A stretch of 64,000 nucleotides of DNA from Natrarchaeobius chitinivorans (GCF_003841505.1 NZ_REGA01000008.1:106162-170161); one strand, 5' to 3'. Shown: positions 26,084 through 35,183, counted from the first letter of the stretch. Notes: generated by a model not told the origin, from the letters alone. A program made the numbers and translations.

Positions 26084-26401
26084 ATGAACGACGCAACCGA
26101 ATTCAGATCGCTCGGAATCGGAACGGGACGTCGCCTGTACGAGAACGTGGTGTTCCCGGCGACCACCGAGGAGCTTCTCGAGCGGTTTGGGGACGTCGAG
26201 ATCACGTACGCACACCGCTCGGACACGTTGCGGGCGGTCCTCGAGACCTCGGGTCACGAAACTTACGAGAGCCGAGACGACCTCGAACTCGCGATCTTGA
26301 ACGGCGTCAGGCGGGATGCGATCGGTAGACCGCGCTACAGCGACCGTGGTGACAGTCCGAACGACCTCGACGAAGACGTTCGAATGCAACAGTCGTTTTG
26401 A
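26084..26401 (+). CDS. Small conserved haloarchaeal protein (DUF5789-like)
   Basis: This 105-residue acidic protein contains RLYENVVFPATTEELLERFGD and YESRDDLELAILNGV, which match the DUF5789/DUF2795-like small proteins of haloarchaea. It has no catalytic motif. It sits 16 bases upstream of the DUF892 gene and is probably co-transcribed with it. Family number from memory. Confidence 0.72.
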   Translation: MNDATEFRSLGIGTGRRLYENVVFPATTEELLERFGDVEITYAHRSDTLRAVLETSGHETYESRDDLELAILNGVRRDAIGRPRYSDRGDSPNDLDEDVRMQQSF

Positions 26402-26416
26402 TCGCCCAGTTTCCCT

Positions 26417-27001
26417 ATGAACACCGGAAACGATCGCGTACACGAGACGCTCGTCGCCCAGCTCGAGCGTCTCTACGCCGTCGAGCGCAGGTTACACGAC
26501 GAACTCGCGACCCTTTCGGAAGACGTCGCGATCGATACGCTGGACGATCTGCGCGTCCTCGAGTGTCGCGAGCAACTTCAGTACGTCATCGACCGCCATC
26601 GAACCGAGACGGATCGACACGTCGAGCGGATCGAACGAGCGTTCGACGCCCTCGAGGAGACGCCGACGACCCGCCGCGTTCCGGAACTCGAGGGACTGTT
26701 CGCGGACAAAGAGACGTTCAACAACGTCGTGTTGAACGACGGGCTTCGTCCGCTTTACTACATCGAGACGATACTGAAACTCGAAGCGCTCGAGTGTACG
26801 ATCTACGGACGAACGGTCGATATCGCCGACGAACTCGAAGAGGGCGAGACGGTAGTCGACGTTCTCGAGGAGAGTTACGCCGACGCACGAGAGCGACGGA
26901 CGGATATCGAATCGCTGGCCGACGGTGATGCGGTTCTGTCCCTGCTGACCGCGAGCATCCAACAGGACGGGAGACGAACGGGATCCGACCGACTGCGGTG
27001 A
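26417..27001 (+). CDS. DUF892 (YciE/YciF-like) ferritin-like protein
   Basis: The 194-residue four-helix protein starts VHETLVAQLERLYAVERRLH and has Glu/His-rich helices (QYVIDRHRTETDRHVERIER) as in YciE/YciF. Relatives are stress-induced ferritin-like di-metal proteins. A paralogue follows 19 bases downstream in the same direction. Confidence 0.76.
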   Translation: MNTGNDRVHETLVAQLERLYAVERRLHDELATLSEDVAIDTLDDLRVLECREQLQYVIDRHRTETDRHVERIERAFDALEETPTTRRVPELEGLFADKETFNNVVLNDGLRPLYYIETILKLEALECTIYGRTVDIADELEEGETVVDVLEESYADARERRTDIESLADGDAVLSLLTASIQQDGRRTGSDRLR

Positions 27002-27020
27002 TTACATCGATCAGAGTACT

Positions 27021-27524
27021 ATGAACGTCGAAACGCTCGAAGATCTGTTCGAATACCAGTTACGACACGCCTACTACGTCGAACGGACGCACGTCGAACT
27101 GCTCGAGGAACTCGCGGCCGACGCGTCGACTGCGAATCTCCGGGAAACGCTTACGAACCATCGCGCCGAGACCGCAGAACAGATCGACCGACTCGAGGGG
27201 ATTTTCGCGTGGATCGGCAGACGACCGCGGGCGAGTCGGTCTCGAACCGCCGACGGGCTGGCCGAATCCTGGCAGTTACGAACCGACGGGACCGACGGGA
27301 CGATCGTTCCCGACGACCTCGAGACCGCGCTGCTTGCCGAGCGACTCGAAATTCGGGCGTACGAATCGCTGCTCAGAATTGCCGGACGACTCGCCTACGC
27401 TCCGGACGTGATCGAGCCCCTAGAGGAGACGCTCGCGGAAGAACGGGACGCACTCGAGAGGCTCGAGGCCCTCGACTCCGGGTGGCTGTTCCAGGGCGAC
27501 CCCGCCGGCACCGAACGCCGCTGA
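27021..27524 (+). CDS. DUF892-like ferritin-like protein, second copy
   Basis: The 167-residue paralogue of the preceding gene begins MNVETLEDLFEYQLRHAYYV and contains NHRAETAEQIDRLEGIFAW, again the YciE/YciF pattern with possible metal-ligand Glu/His. The two copies have diverged strongly outside these helices. Operon with the two upstream genes. Confidence 0.74.
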   Translation: MNVETLEDLFEYQLRHAYYVERTHVELLEELAADASTANLRETLTNHRAETAEQIDRLEGIFAWIGRRPRASRSRTADGLAESWQLRTDGTDGTIVPDDLETALLAERLEIRAYESLLRIAGRLAYAPDVIEPLEETLAEERDALERLEALDSGWLFQGDPAGTERR

Positions 27525-27540
27525 GACGGGTCGCTGTCCG

Positions 27541-28302
27541 TCAGATCACGCCTGCGATGAATCCGATCCCCATGGCGACGAGGACGACCGCGGTGATCGT
27601 CGGCAGGTACGGCGTGACTCGTTCGATCCGCTCGCGGTGGCGTTCGTAGCCAGCGATCAGCAACAGCGTCGGTGCGACGATGGCGACGATCACGGCCGTC
27701 GAGTAGATCACCATCAACTCGAGGCAGGCCTCCGTTCCGACGCAGATCGCCAGTATCTGGATCGGTTCCTCGTGGGCGAACCCGAGCAAAAGCGCCGTGG
27801 TCCCGAGTGCCATCAGTCCTCGGTCGGCGTGTTCCTCGCTGAGGTGCTGGTGACCGTTGCCGGGGAGCGCGCTACGAATTCGTGAGAGGGGGCCACGGTT
27901 GGAGTTCTCACCGTGGCTGTGATCGTGTGAGTGATCGGCGTGATCATCTGCGTGACCGTCGTGTTCGTGGTCGTGCGAGTGACCGTCGTGTTCGTGTACA
28001 TGACCGTGTCCCCCGTAGCGGTACTCGTGGATCCCGAGAAGGATGAGGAGGGTTCCGGCGACGTATCGAAGCCACGGTCCTTCTGCAAACGCCGCGAAGG
28101 CGCTGAACCAGAAGTACGCGAGAACGAGCGCAACGCTGCTCACGAGGTGGCCGACACCGAGAATCAACGCTGCGAGAAGCCCGTACAGGAGGCGACGGTT
28201 GCGGTTGAGCGCGTACGTCGCCGCGATCGGCCACCCGTGATCCGGCAACACGCCGTGGACGAATCCGATGAGGACGACGCCGGCTACGAGCCCCAGATCC
28301 AT
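27541..28302 (-). CDS. NicO/UreH-like metal transporter with His-rich loop
   Basis: The 253-residue membrane protein has about six helices, with GFVHGVLPDHGWPIAATYAL in helix 1 (HGxxPDH, typical of nickel/cobalt-type NicO/RcnA relatives) and GFAHEEPIQILAI in helix 4. The central cytosolic loop is exceptionally His/Asp-rich (HVHEHDGHSHDHEHDGHADD and more), a metal-binding buffer. ATG at 28302 was chosen over a TTG two codons upstream. Substrate: probably a divalent transition metal. Confidence 0.86.
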   Translation of the reverse strand: MDLGLVAGVVLIGFVHGVLPDHGWPIAATYALNRNRRLLYGLLAALILGVGHLVSSVALVLAYFWFSAFAAFAEGPWLRYVAGTLLILLGIHEYRYGGHGHVHEHDGHSHDHEHDGHADDHADHSHDHSHGENSNRGPLSRIRSALPGNGHQHLSEEHADRGLMALGTTALLLGFAHEEPIQILAICVGTEACLELMVIYSTAVIVAIVAPTLLLIAGYERHRERIERVTPYLPTITAVVLVAMGIGFIAGVI

Positions 28303-28437
28303 ATCCAAAACGCGTCTCTCGGGGCTCTTACGGGTTGTTATGCACGAAATCCCTCGGTCGTAATACGAATGCTAAAAATTGGCAGGGTGTGAGAGAAATT
28401 ATTAAGAAACGCGGAATATCGAGCGCGAATTGTGAAA

Positions 28438-29007
28438 TCAATTCCCGTCGTCGTACTCGTACTCCGTTTCGGGGTCCTCGACACCCTCCGTTCGGGACCC
28501 GACCCAGGCACCGAGGGCGATCCCGTAGACGAGATGGCTCGCGTGAAACAACGCGAGTTCGTCGCTCTCGAGGGTCGTTCCGAGGAGTTCCTTCAACATG
28601 ATCTGTGAGCCGAACGCGGACAGCGCCATGCCGTAGACCGATCCCCAGACCAGCCCTCGCTGTTCCGGTTCGATCGACCGATCGGCGTCGAACAGTGCGA
28701 AGAGCGCTCCGAAGACGGCTCCCGCCTGAACGCCGTAGAGGAGGTGTAACACGAGTCCAGCGGTCGGATGATCGTCGGGATCACCGCCGGTGACGTACTG
28801 GGCCCAGAAGTTCGCCGACGGCGGCAGCGAACGCATAATCGGGAGCCGGAACGCCGTCATGATCACCGTCGCAACGAATCCCGCCTGGACTCCGCGGATG
28901 GTCGCTCGAGCGGCGTGTTCGAGACGCGATTCCGCGTCCACGCTGCCGGGGCCGTCGTCGGTTTTCGAGTCCGGTCCCAATCGTCGTAATCGGTCGGATA
29001 CAGACAT
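28438..29007 (-). CDS. Haloarchaeal membrane protein of unknown function (DUF6789-like)
   Basis: The 189-residue protein has four to five hydrophobic segments (AGFVATVIMTAFRLPIM; VLHLLYGVQAGAVFGALFAL; LVWGSVYGMALSAFGSQIML; LALFHASHLVYGIALGAWVG) with small-residue-rich helices and an acidic C-terminus. It resembles DUF6789/DUF1440-type membrane proteins. No active site is visible. Confidence 0.75.
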   Translation of the reverse strand: MSVSDRLRRLGPDSKTDDGPGSVDAESRLEHAARATIRGVQAGFVATVIMTAFRLPIMRSLPPSANFWAQYVTGGDPDDHPTAGLVLHLLYGVQAGAVFGALFALFDADRSIEPEQRGLVWGSVYGMALSAFGSQIMLKELLGTTLESDELALFHASHLVYGIALGAWVGSRTEGVEDPETEYEYDDGN

Positions 29008-29366
29008 CGTACTCTCGAACGACGACCTACGACGGGCCGGGGCTTAACTCTCGAGCGTGACACTGACGGCAACCGTCCCAACCCAGGACGCATCGACGCG
29101 GGTTCCCCGCCGGCGATCAGACACCCGAACGGACGAGATCACCGGCCACCGCCGGCGGAGGTCCACAGATGAGGCCACTGCTGGTCGAAATTGCGGCCGA
29201 ACGCGACGTCGCCGATCGTCAAAAAACCGATGATGAACGACCGAACATCCAAATTACGCACGTATTGTGGGTTAAAAACCCTCTACTTGTCGCTGTCCCG
29301 ACGCTGTCGGCGGGAATATTGCACGATACGATACGAACGTCCGGTTCTGGTGGGTATACTCGGTCG
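29008..29366. other. Intergenic region with promoter-like sequences only
   Basis: Divergent spacer between 29007 (minus) and 29367 (plus). It holds a TATA-like TTAAAAACC near 29272-29280 and GC-rich palindromes around 29140-29160; the in-frame extension of the downstream ORF to 29169 crosses the promoter and is not believed. Confidence 0.5.
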
Positions 29367-29723
29367 ATGAACGCCGACGTACCGCTCGAGTGGAGCGTCG
29401 AGGAGTCACAAACGTACGATTCGTCCGTCACTGGGCGGGAAATGGAATACCGAACGTATCGACACGAATCCGGAGACCTGCGGATAAAAGTCGCTCCGGC
29501 GTCGCTCGATGGCCACGACCGGCCGGGATACGCGCTCACGACGACGAGTTACCCCGGCCTCGGCTTTTCCGAGACGACCCGTATCAGAACGGTGCTTACG
29601 TTCCGCCGGTGTAACCGCATCGCCCGTCGGTTCATGAACCTCTTCGTCGCCAGATACGACGGTCCCGGTTCGCTCGAGGACGCTCTCGAGTACGCTACTC
29701 GCCGAACGCGTACTCACCGGTGA
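29367..29723 (+). CDS. Conserved haloarchaeal hypothetical protein (118 aa)
   Basis: The protein has a beta-rich N-terminal half (YRTYRHESGDLRIKVAPASL) and a helical, basic C-terminal half (RRCNRIARRFMNLFVARYDG). No known family was recognised. The start at 29367 was chosen because upstream codons lie in the promoter region. Confidence 0.6.
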   Translation: MNADVPLEWSVEESQTYDSSVTGREMEYRTYRHESGDLRIKVAPASLDGHDRPGYALTTTSYPGLGFSETTRIRTVLTFRRCNRIARRFMNLFVARYDGPGSLEDALEYATRRTRTHR

Positions 29724-29789
29724 CCGTCTCGTCAGGGCCGTTGTCCGGACGTGGGGTGGGGCCGCGACCTCTTCGGGTTCATGATAGAA

Positions 29790-30056
29790 TCAGGCCTGCT
29801 CGAGCCCCTCGCGGTACTCCTCGGCCCGCTCGAGCGCGCGGTCGATCCGCGCCTCGACGTCGCCGGTCGCCCGCTCGCGCGCCTGACGGAGCGTGTTGAG
29901 ATGATCGTCGAAGACCGCGTGATCGGGGTCGGTGTCGTCCGAGGCGTACTCCGCGAAGGCGGCGGCCGTCTCGCGGAGGTCGTCGCGTACGTCGTCGTCG
30001 GCACGTTCGACGGCGTCCTCGAGTTCGCTGCGAGCCTGCCTGAGTTTCTGGGTCAT
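29790..30056 (-). CDS. Small helical protein (DUF7553-like, 88 aa)
   Basis: The product MTQKLRQARSELEDAVERAD continues as two to three amphipathic, acidic helices; it looks like the haloarchaeal small helical DUF7553-type proteins. The frame stays open upstream through a 27-bp tandem repeat (repeated AAIGTNRLV), which I treat as non-coding; the Met at 30056 starts the conserved helix. Confidence 0.68.
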   Translation of the reverse strand: MTQKLRQARSELEDAVERADDDVRDDLRETAAAFAEYASDDTDPDHAVFDDHLNTLRQARERATGDVEARIDRALERAEEYREGLEQA

Positions 30057-30126
30057 GTCCGGACCCACCACGACGCAACCCATAACGGTTTGGCGGACAC
30101 GAGCCACGTCCCACCGACTGCCAGCG

Positions 30127-30207
30127 ACGAGTCGGTTCGTCCCGATGGCGGCCACGAGTCGGTTCGTCCCGATAGCGGCCACGAGTCAGTTCGTCCCGAA
30201 TGCCTGT
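30127..30207. repeat. 27-bp tandem repeat, three units
   Basis: Units ACGAGTCGGTTCGTCCCGAT + GGCGGCC; the first two differ at one position and the third is diverged. It lies in the divergent spacer before the MinD-RecA gene, next to a family-3 element. Confidence 0.85.
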
Positions 30208-30249
30208 CACTCGTCCCGAACTCCCGTCACTTCCGGCCGCGGCGGTGTG

Positions 30250-30335
30250 TACTGGCGTCCCAAGCCTGCACTGACGAGTGAAATCCTGCGGTGTGGCCCG
30301 ATTTCGCTCAGCAGTCGACGCTTGGGAGGGTAGTA
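30250..30335. mobile_element. Family-3 palindromic MITE-like element, copy A (86 bp)
   Basis: Ends TACTGGCGTCCCAAGCC and GCTTGGGAGGGTAGTA form imperfect inverted repeats; inside, AGTGAAATC/GATTTCGCTC pairs around a GCGGTGTGG loop. Same-length copies at 40903 and 57931. It lies just upstream of the MinD-RecA fusion gene. Confidence 0.85.
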
Positions 30336-30367
30336 CGTTCAAAAGGGAAGGGGTGACCAGTGTCGGT

Positions 30368-31651
30368 ATGATCGCCATTGCCGGTGCGAAAGGCGGATGC
30401 GGAAAGACGACGTTGACGGTGGGCCTCGCGAGGGCGTTCGCCCGTGCCGGGGAGCCGACGATCGCCGTCGACACCGATCGCCAGCTCCCGAACCTCCACG
30501 TCGTCACCGACGCAGAGCGGACGCCGACGCTTTCGGACGCCGTCGACGACGTCGGTTCGGCCGTACAGCCCCTGTCCGAGACGCCCGATGCGGGCGTGAT
30601 CTCGGCACCCGAACCCGCGGATTCGATCGACGTCTCTGCGGCACTCTCCCGACTCCGCGGCGAAGACGTGCGAATACTGCTCGACTGCCCGTCCGGTGCC
30701 GGCCCCGACGTCACGGATCCGCTCGAGGCCGCCGACCGGGTCGTCGTCGCGACGACGAACACCGAACGCGGCCGACGCGCATCGCGAACGACGATCGAGA
30801 TGGCCCGCCGGCTCGGGATACCCGTCGCTGGGGCGGTCGTGATGCGAAGTGCCGGCGCTACGACCGACCTCGAGTCGGCGCTTGGCGTTCCGGTCCTCGG
30901 GGCGGTTCCCGAGTGCGAGTCGCCGCTGTCGGCCGACGGCACGCGCGATGCGTTCGACGCGATCGCCGGCAGGCTCTACGGTGATCCGTCCTCGGGCGAG
31001 TCTCGCCCCGGAGTGGACGCCGACCGACTGTCGACCGGGATTCGCTCGCTCGATGCGGCACTCGGCGGCGGGTTTCCTCCGGGATCGGTCGTCGCGTTGA
31101 CCGCCGACCCGGCGAGTCAGTCCGAACACCTCCTCGCCGACGTCACGCGGACGCGGGGGACGCTCTATCTCGCCACCGATCGCTCGCGACGGAACGTCGA
31201 GCGCGCGCTCGACTCGACGGGCGACCAGGGTGTCAGTCCAACGGTCCGTCGCGTCAGCGGAGAGAACCGACTCGAGCGGGCGACCGCCCTCGTCGAGAAG
31301 CTTCCCGAGGGGGCGAACCTCGTCGTCGATTCGACGAACGCACTCGAGCGAACCGACCGGGACGCGTACCTCGAGTTCCTGAACGCGGTGATCGATCGGA
31401 TCGCGGATATCGAGGGGTTCGCCGTCCTCCACTGCCTGAAAGGTCGGCCAGTGCCCGACCATCGGCCAGTGACGAAACAGCTCGTCGACGGCGTCGTCGA
31501 CCTCCGGACGTACTCGGCGGGCGTCGGGACGGGCGTCGAACACACGCTCTCGGTTCCGAAGCGTCGCGCTCGACGGTTCACGGAGACGATCGACCTCGAT
31601 CTCGGTCGGTCGTGGACCCGTGTCGCCGCCGAACGGCGCGACGCCCACTGA
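30368..31651 (+). CDS. MinD/ParA ATPase fused to a RecA/KaiC-like domain
   Basis: Residues 1-220 are a deviant Walker-A ATPase (KGGCGKTT at 9-16, switch DTDRQLPN, DCPSGAGPDVTDPL), the MinD/ParA class. Residues about 230-427 are a RecA/KaiC-like module (RLSTGIRSLDAALGGGFPPGSVVALTADP, then TLYLATD and NLVVDSTNALERTD) with a degenerate P-loop (GFPPGSV). Such fusions occur in haloarchaea and are of unknown function, possibly positioning or signalling at the membrane or nucleoid. It is convergent with a second MinD-family gene; their 3' ends are separated by a family-2 element. Confidence 0.85.
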   Translation: MIAIAGAKGGCGKTTLTVGLARAFARAGEPTIAVDTDRQLPNLHVVTDAERTPTLSDAVDDVGSAVQPLSETPDAGVISAPEPADSIDVSAALSRLRGEDVRILLDCPSGAGPDVTDPLEAADRVVVATTNTERGRRASRTTIEMARRLGIPVAGAVVMRSAGATTDLESALGVPVLGAVPECESPLSADGTRDAFDAIAGRLYGDPSSGESRPGVDADRLSTGIRSLDAALGGGFPPGSVVALTADPASQSEHLLADVTRTRGTLYLATDRSRRNVERALDSTGDQGVSPTVRRVSGENRLERATALVEKLPEGANLVVDSTNALERTDRDAYLEFLNAVIDRIADIEGFAVLHCLKGRPVPDHRPVTKQLVDGVVDLRTYSAGVGTGVEHTLSVPKRRARRFTETIDLDLGRSWTRVAAERRDAH

Positions 31652-31664
31652 TGCCGATTGGTCA

Positions 31665-31772
31665 TACTGACGGACAGAACTATTTAAAGATCGGTCGCTC
31701 TCCTGCGGCCGTCTCTGACGGCGACGGCCGCGAATTCGCGATCGACGTCTCACTGACTTCTGTCCGACAGTA
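31665..31772. mobile_element. Family-2 palindromic MITE-like element, copy B (108 bp)
   Basis: It begins TACTGACGGACAGAACT and ends ACTTCTGTCCGACAGTA, inverted relative to copy A, with equal length and near-identical interior. It overlaps the last about 31 codons and stop of the minus-strand MinD-like gene. Confidence 0.87.
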
Positions 31773-32465
31773 TGAGCCGAGTCGACGCCGGGTACACCGC
31801 TCGACCGTTCGTGCGACCCGCTCGAAGGCGTCGAGTGCTTTCGCGTTCGGACGAACGTCTCGAACCGGCCGTCCGACCCGTCTCGCGTCCTCGATCGACG
31901 AGCGTTCGGCCAGCACGGTCACCCGGGTTTCGAACGTCTCTTCGACCTGGTCGACGAGTCGCTCTCCCGTCCCGTCTTTCGAGCGATTGAGGACGAGGGC
32001 GGCTATCGGCGTCTCGAGATCGAGCGCGAGCGTTCGGGTGCGAAACGCATCGACGAGCGCCGGCCTGTTGGGGGTCGCCACGAGGACGGCGACGTCCGAG
32101 CACTGAAGGGCGATGCCGACGTCGCGTGCAAGCCCTGCAGGGCAGTCGACGACGACGCGATCGTACTCGCGCTCGAGGCGTCGGACGGTTCGGTGGAGCT
32201 CGGACAGATCGGACGCACGCGCACCGGCGAGGGTTCGACCACACGAGAGGATCCGAATCGATCCGATTCGGTCGACTGCGTCCACGGGATCGATCCGTCC
32301 GGCGAGCACCTCGTGTAAGCCCGGACCACCCGGACCATCACACCGGGGGAGATCGGACGCTGAGAGATCGGCGTCGACGACGACGGCCTCGAGTTCTCGT
32401 GCGAGGTTGACCGCGACCGTCGACTTGCCGACGCCGCCTTTGCCGCCGGCGACCGCCACGATCAT
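31680..32465 (-). CDS. MinD/ParA-family ATPase with an element-encoded C-terminus
   Basis: This 261-residue ATPase has the deviant Walker A GGKGGVGKST (residues 7-16), switch I VVDADLSASDLPRC and switch II VVVDCPAGLARDV. It belongs to the MinD/ParA class, acting in spatial organisation or as a regulator. The last about 31 residues (YCRTEVSETSIANSRPSPSE onward, to the TAG) are read from the family-2 element, replacing the native end, where MinD relatives often carry a membrane-targeting helix. The ATG overlaps the stop of the upstream gene (ATGA), so the two are co-translated. Confidence 0.87.
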   Translation of the reverse strand: MIVAVAGGKGGVGKSTVAVNLARELEAVVVDADLSASDLPRCDGPGGPGLHEVLAGRIDPVDAVDRIGSIRILSCGRTLAGARASDLSELHRTVRRLEREYDRVVVDCPAGLARDVGIALQCSDVAVLVATPNRPALVDAFRTRTLALDLETPIAALVLNRSKDGTGERLVDQVEETFETRVTVLAERSSIEDARRVGRPVRDVRPNAKALDAFERVARTVERCTRRRLGSYCRTEVSETSIANSRPSPSETAAGERPIFK

Positions 32466-32833
32466 CGATCGCCGGGGGGTCGAGCGACGTCTCTCGTCGG
32501 CTGGTGGTCCTCGAGTTCGGCGAGGACGGCGTCCGGGTCTCGGCGCTCGTCGGCCGTCGATCTGTTCACGGCGACGATCTCGACCGGTCGTGCGACCGGT
32601 TCGGCCGGTGTCGCGAACCCGAACCCGCGGCGTCGGTTCGACCCCACGACGGCCTCCCAGCAGTCGCCGTTCCACTCCGGCACCGTCGTCCACCCCCGGC
32701 GTGGCAGCCAGGTTGGCCCGTCGACCCGGCTCTCGAGGCGGACCGTCTGTGCCGTCGTTCGGCTGTTGAAGACGACGCCGCTGACGAGCGTCACTCCGTC
32801 GTGGCGATCCGTCTCCGTCTCGAGTTCGACCAT
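32462..32833 (-). CDS. Conserved haloarchaeal protein coupled to the MinD-like gene (123 aa)
   Basis: The product MVELETETDRHDGVTLVSGV has a beta-sandwich-like N-terminal half (FNSRTTAQTVRLESRVDGPTW) and a C-terminal region with repeated acidic residues (TADERRDPDAVLAELEDHQP). It resembles a haloarchaeal DUF (DUF7857-like) that is commonly found next to a MinD homologue. It overlaps that gene by 4 bases. Function unknown. Confidence 0.75.
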   Translation of the reverse strand: MVELETETDRHDGVTLVSGVVFNSRTTAQTVRLESRVDGPTWLPRRGWTTVPEWNGDCWEAVVGSNRRRGFGFATPAEPVARPVEIVAVNRSTADERRDPDAVLAELEDHQPTRDVARPPGDR

Positions 32834-32972
32834 ACCCGCCTTCGCTGCCGCATCCGGTATAAATCCGCGTCTCGTGTGGTCGTCCCCGAACGATCCGTTC
32901 GCCGAAACCGAAGCGAGCGGGCCGGCCGCCGGAAGCAAAACGACTTTCGTGATCCTGTCGTTGGAGCTGTAT

Positions 32973-35111
32973 ATGAACGGAATCGAGGCGATCGACGCCC
33001 TCGAAATAGTACATCCCGGGGAGCCGCGTATCTCGCCGGACGACGAACGTGTGGCGTTCGTTCGACGCCGGCCCGAGGACGGCTCGACGACCACCGCGAC
33101 GATCCACGTCGTACCGGTCGGCGGCGACGAGGCCGTCCAGTTCACCGCCGCGGACGACGTCGACAGCCAACCGCGGTGGAGCCCCGACGGCGACCGACTC
33201 GCGTTCGCGAGCACCCGCGGCGAGGGCGACCGGGAACAGATCTGGCTTCTCCCGACCGCCGGTGGCGAGGCTCGGCAACTCACGTCGGTCGTCGGCGGCG
33301 TCGACGACCTCGAGTGGAGTCCGGACGGCACCAGGTTGCTCTTCTCCCAGCGCGTGACGGCGGCCGACCGCGAGACCGATCGAGAGTTCGCGGTCGAACC
33401 CAACTACGAGGTCGAGCCGCCCGATCCACGCGTAATCGACCGGATGATCTACCGCGCGGACACGGAGTACGTCGACGGACGGTGGCGTCACGTCTACGTC
33501 CTCGACGTCGCGACCGCGCTCGAGGACGGCGTCGACTCGATCGGTTCCAGCGACGACGGTAGCGTCGGCGACGCGATCACCCGCCTCACCAGGGGCGACG
33601 CCGATTACGTCCACCCCACCTGGGGAGACGACCGGACGGTCTACTACGCGAGCAAAGTCGGCGAACGGCCGGACGACTCCCTGACTTACGAAATCGTCGA
33701 ACACGACGTCGAGCGCGGCGAGACGACCGCGTTCACGGAGACGACGGGGTGGCTCTCGGGACTCGAGGCGACGGCTGACCGCCGCGTAGCCTTCGAGTAC
33801 ACCCCCGAAGAGCGCGCCTCGATGCGCCAGACGGAGATCCGCGTCCACGACCGCGAGAACGGGTCGGAGACGACGCCGACGGCACCGCTCGACCGGACGA
33901 TCGGTCACCGCTGTCGGCTCGAGTGGTCGCCCGGCGGTGAGACGCTCTACTTTACGACCCCCGACGAGGGATCGCGAGTGCTCTGGTCCGTGCCGGGGGA
34001 CGGAAGCGAGGAGCCGACGAGGATCTACGGAGAGGGCGTCACCGTCGAGGACTTTTCGATCGGGTACAACGCCGTTGCGGTCGTCCAGAGCGAGTGGGAC
34101 CACCCCGGCGACGTCTTCGTGACGACCCGAAGCGGCACCGAAACCCACCGGCTGACTCGAGTGAACCACGAGTATCTCGCCGACCGTGCGGTCCGCCAGC
34201 CCGAGGAGGTGTGGTTCGAACGCGGGGACGCCGACGCCGGGAACGGGTCGAACGAACGAATTCAGGGGTGGGTCCTGACGCCGCCCGCCTTCGACGCCGA
34301 CGCCTCACCCGGCGAAACGTATCCGCTGATCGTGGACATCCACGGTGGGCCACACGCCCACTGGACGACCGCGGGAACGATGTGGCACGAGTTCCAGACT
34401 CTCGCCGCCCGCGGCTACGTCGTCTTCTGGTGTAACCCGCGTGGATCGACCGGCTACGGCGAGGATCGCGCGACGGCTATCGAGCGCGACTGGGGGGACG
34501 TGACGCTGTCCGACGTCCTCGCCGGCGTCGACACCGTCTGCGAGCGCGAGTACGTCGACAGCGAGGAGGTCTTCGTCACCGGCTGCAGTTTCGGCGGGTT
34601 CATGACCGCGTGGGCCGTCGGCCACACCGACCGCTTCCGGGCGGCCGTCGCCCAGCGCGGCGTCTACGATCTCACCGGCTTCTACGGCTCGACGGACGCG
34701 TTCAAACTCCTCGAGGGCGACTTCGATGCGACGCCGTGGGACGAACCGGAGTTTCTCTGGGAGCAATCGCCCGCCGCACACGTTCCGGAGGTGGAGACGC
34801 CGACGCTCGTGATGCACTCCAAACGGGACTACCGGACGCCGGCCAACACGGCCGAACTGTTCTACCTCGGCCTGCAAAAACACGGCGTCGACACGCGACT
34901 GGTCAGGTATCCGCGGGAGGGCCACGAACTCTCCCGGTCGGGCGAACCCGACCACGTCGTCGACCGACTCGAGCGCATCGTCCGCTGGTTCGACGGCTAC
35001 TCCGATCACCACGACGCCCCGCCGGCGCTCGAGCGCGACCGCGACGACGGTCTCTCGGGCGGTTCGGAGGCGGCGAGCGACGCCGACTCGAGCGACTCGA
35101 GCGAGAAGTGA
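32973..35111 (+). CDS. S9 family prolyl oligopeptidase-type serine peptidase
   Basis: The 712-residue protein has an N-terminal beta-propeller (repeats such as QPRWSPDGDRLAFASTR and DLEWSPDGTRLLFSQR) at about 1-420 and a C-terminal alpha/beta-hydrolase domain. The nucleophile is in GCSFGGFMTAW, with the acid in MHSKRDYRTP and His in REGHELSRSG. This is the acylaminoacyl-peptidase/DPP-like architecture. The start at 32973 follows a TATA-like box and discards an upstream in-frame extension. Cytosolic: no signal peptide. Confidence 0.94.
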   Translation: MNGIEAIDALEIVHPGEPRISPDDERVAFVRRRPEDGSTTTATIHVVPVGGDEAVQFTAADDVDSQPRWSPDGDRLAFASTRGEGDREQIWLLPTAGGEARQLTSVVGGVDDLEWSPDGTRLLFSQRVTAADRETDREFAVEPNYEVEPPDPRVIDRMIYRADTEYVDGRWRHVYVLDVATALEDGVDSIGSSDDGSVGDAITRLTRGDADYVHPTWGDDRTVYYASKVGERPDDSLTYEIVEHDVERGETTAFTETTGWLSGLEATADRRVAFEYTPEERASMRQTEIRVHDRENGSETTPTAPLDRTIGHRCRLEWSPGGETLYFTTPDEGSRVLWSVPGDGSEEPTRIYGEGVTVEDFSIGYNAVAVVQSEWDHPGDVFVTTRSGTETHRLTRVNHEYLADRAVRQPEEVWFERGDADAGNGSNERIQGWVLTPPAFDADASPGETYPLIVDIHGGPHAHWTTAGTMWHEFQTLAARGYVVFWCNPRGSTGYGEDRATAIERDWGDVTLSDVLAGVDTVCEREYVDSEEVFVTGCSFGGFMTAWAVGHTDRFRAAVAQRGVYDLTGFYGSTDAFKLLEGDFDATPWDEPEFLWEQSPAAHVPEVETPTLVMHSKRDYRTPANTAELFYLGLQKHGVDTRLVRYPREGHELSRSGEPDHVVDRLERIVRWFDGYSDHHDAPPALERDRDDGLSGGSEAASDADSSDSSEK

Positions 35112-35183
35112 ACTCCGGCCCGGTGGATTCAGCCTGTGAGAGACTGGGACACCACTACGTGGCTCGCTCACGTCGGGTGTCGT

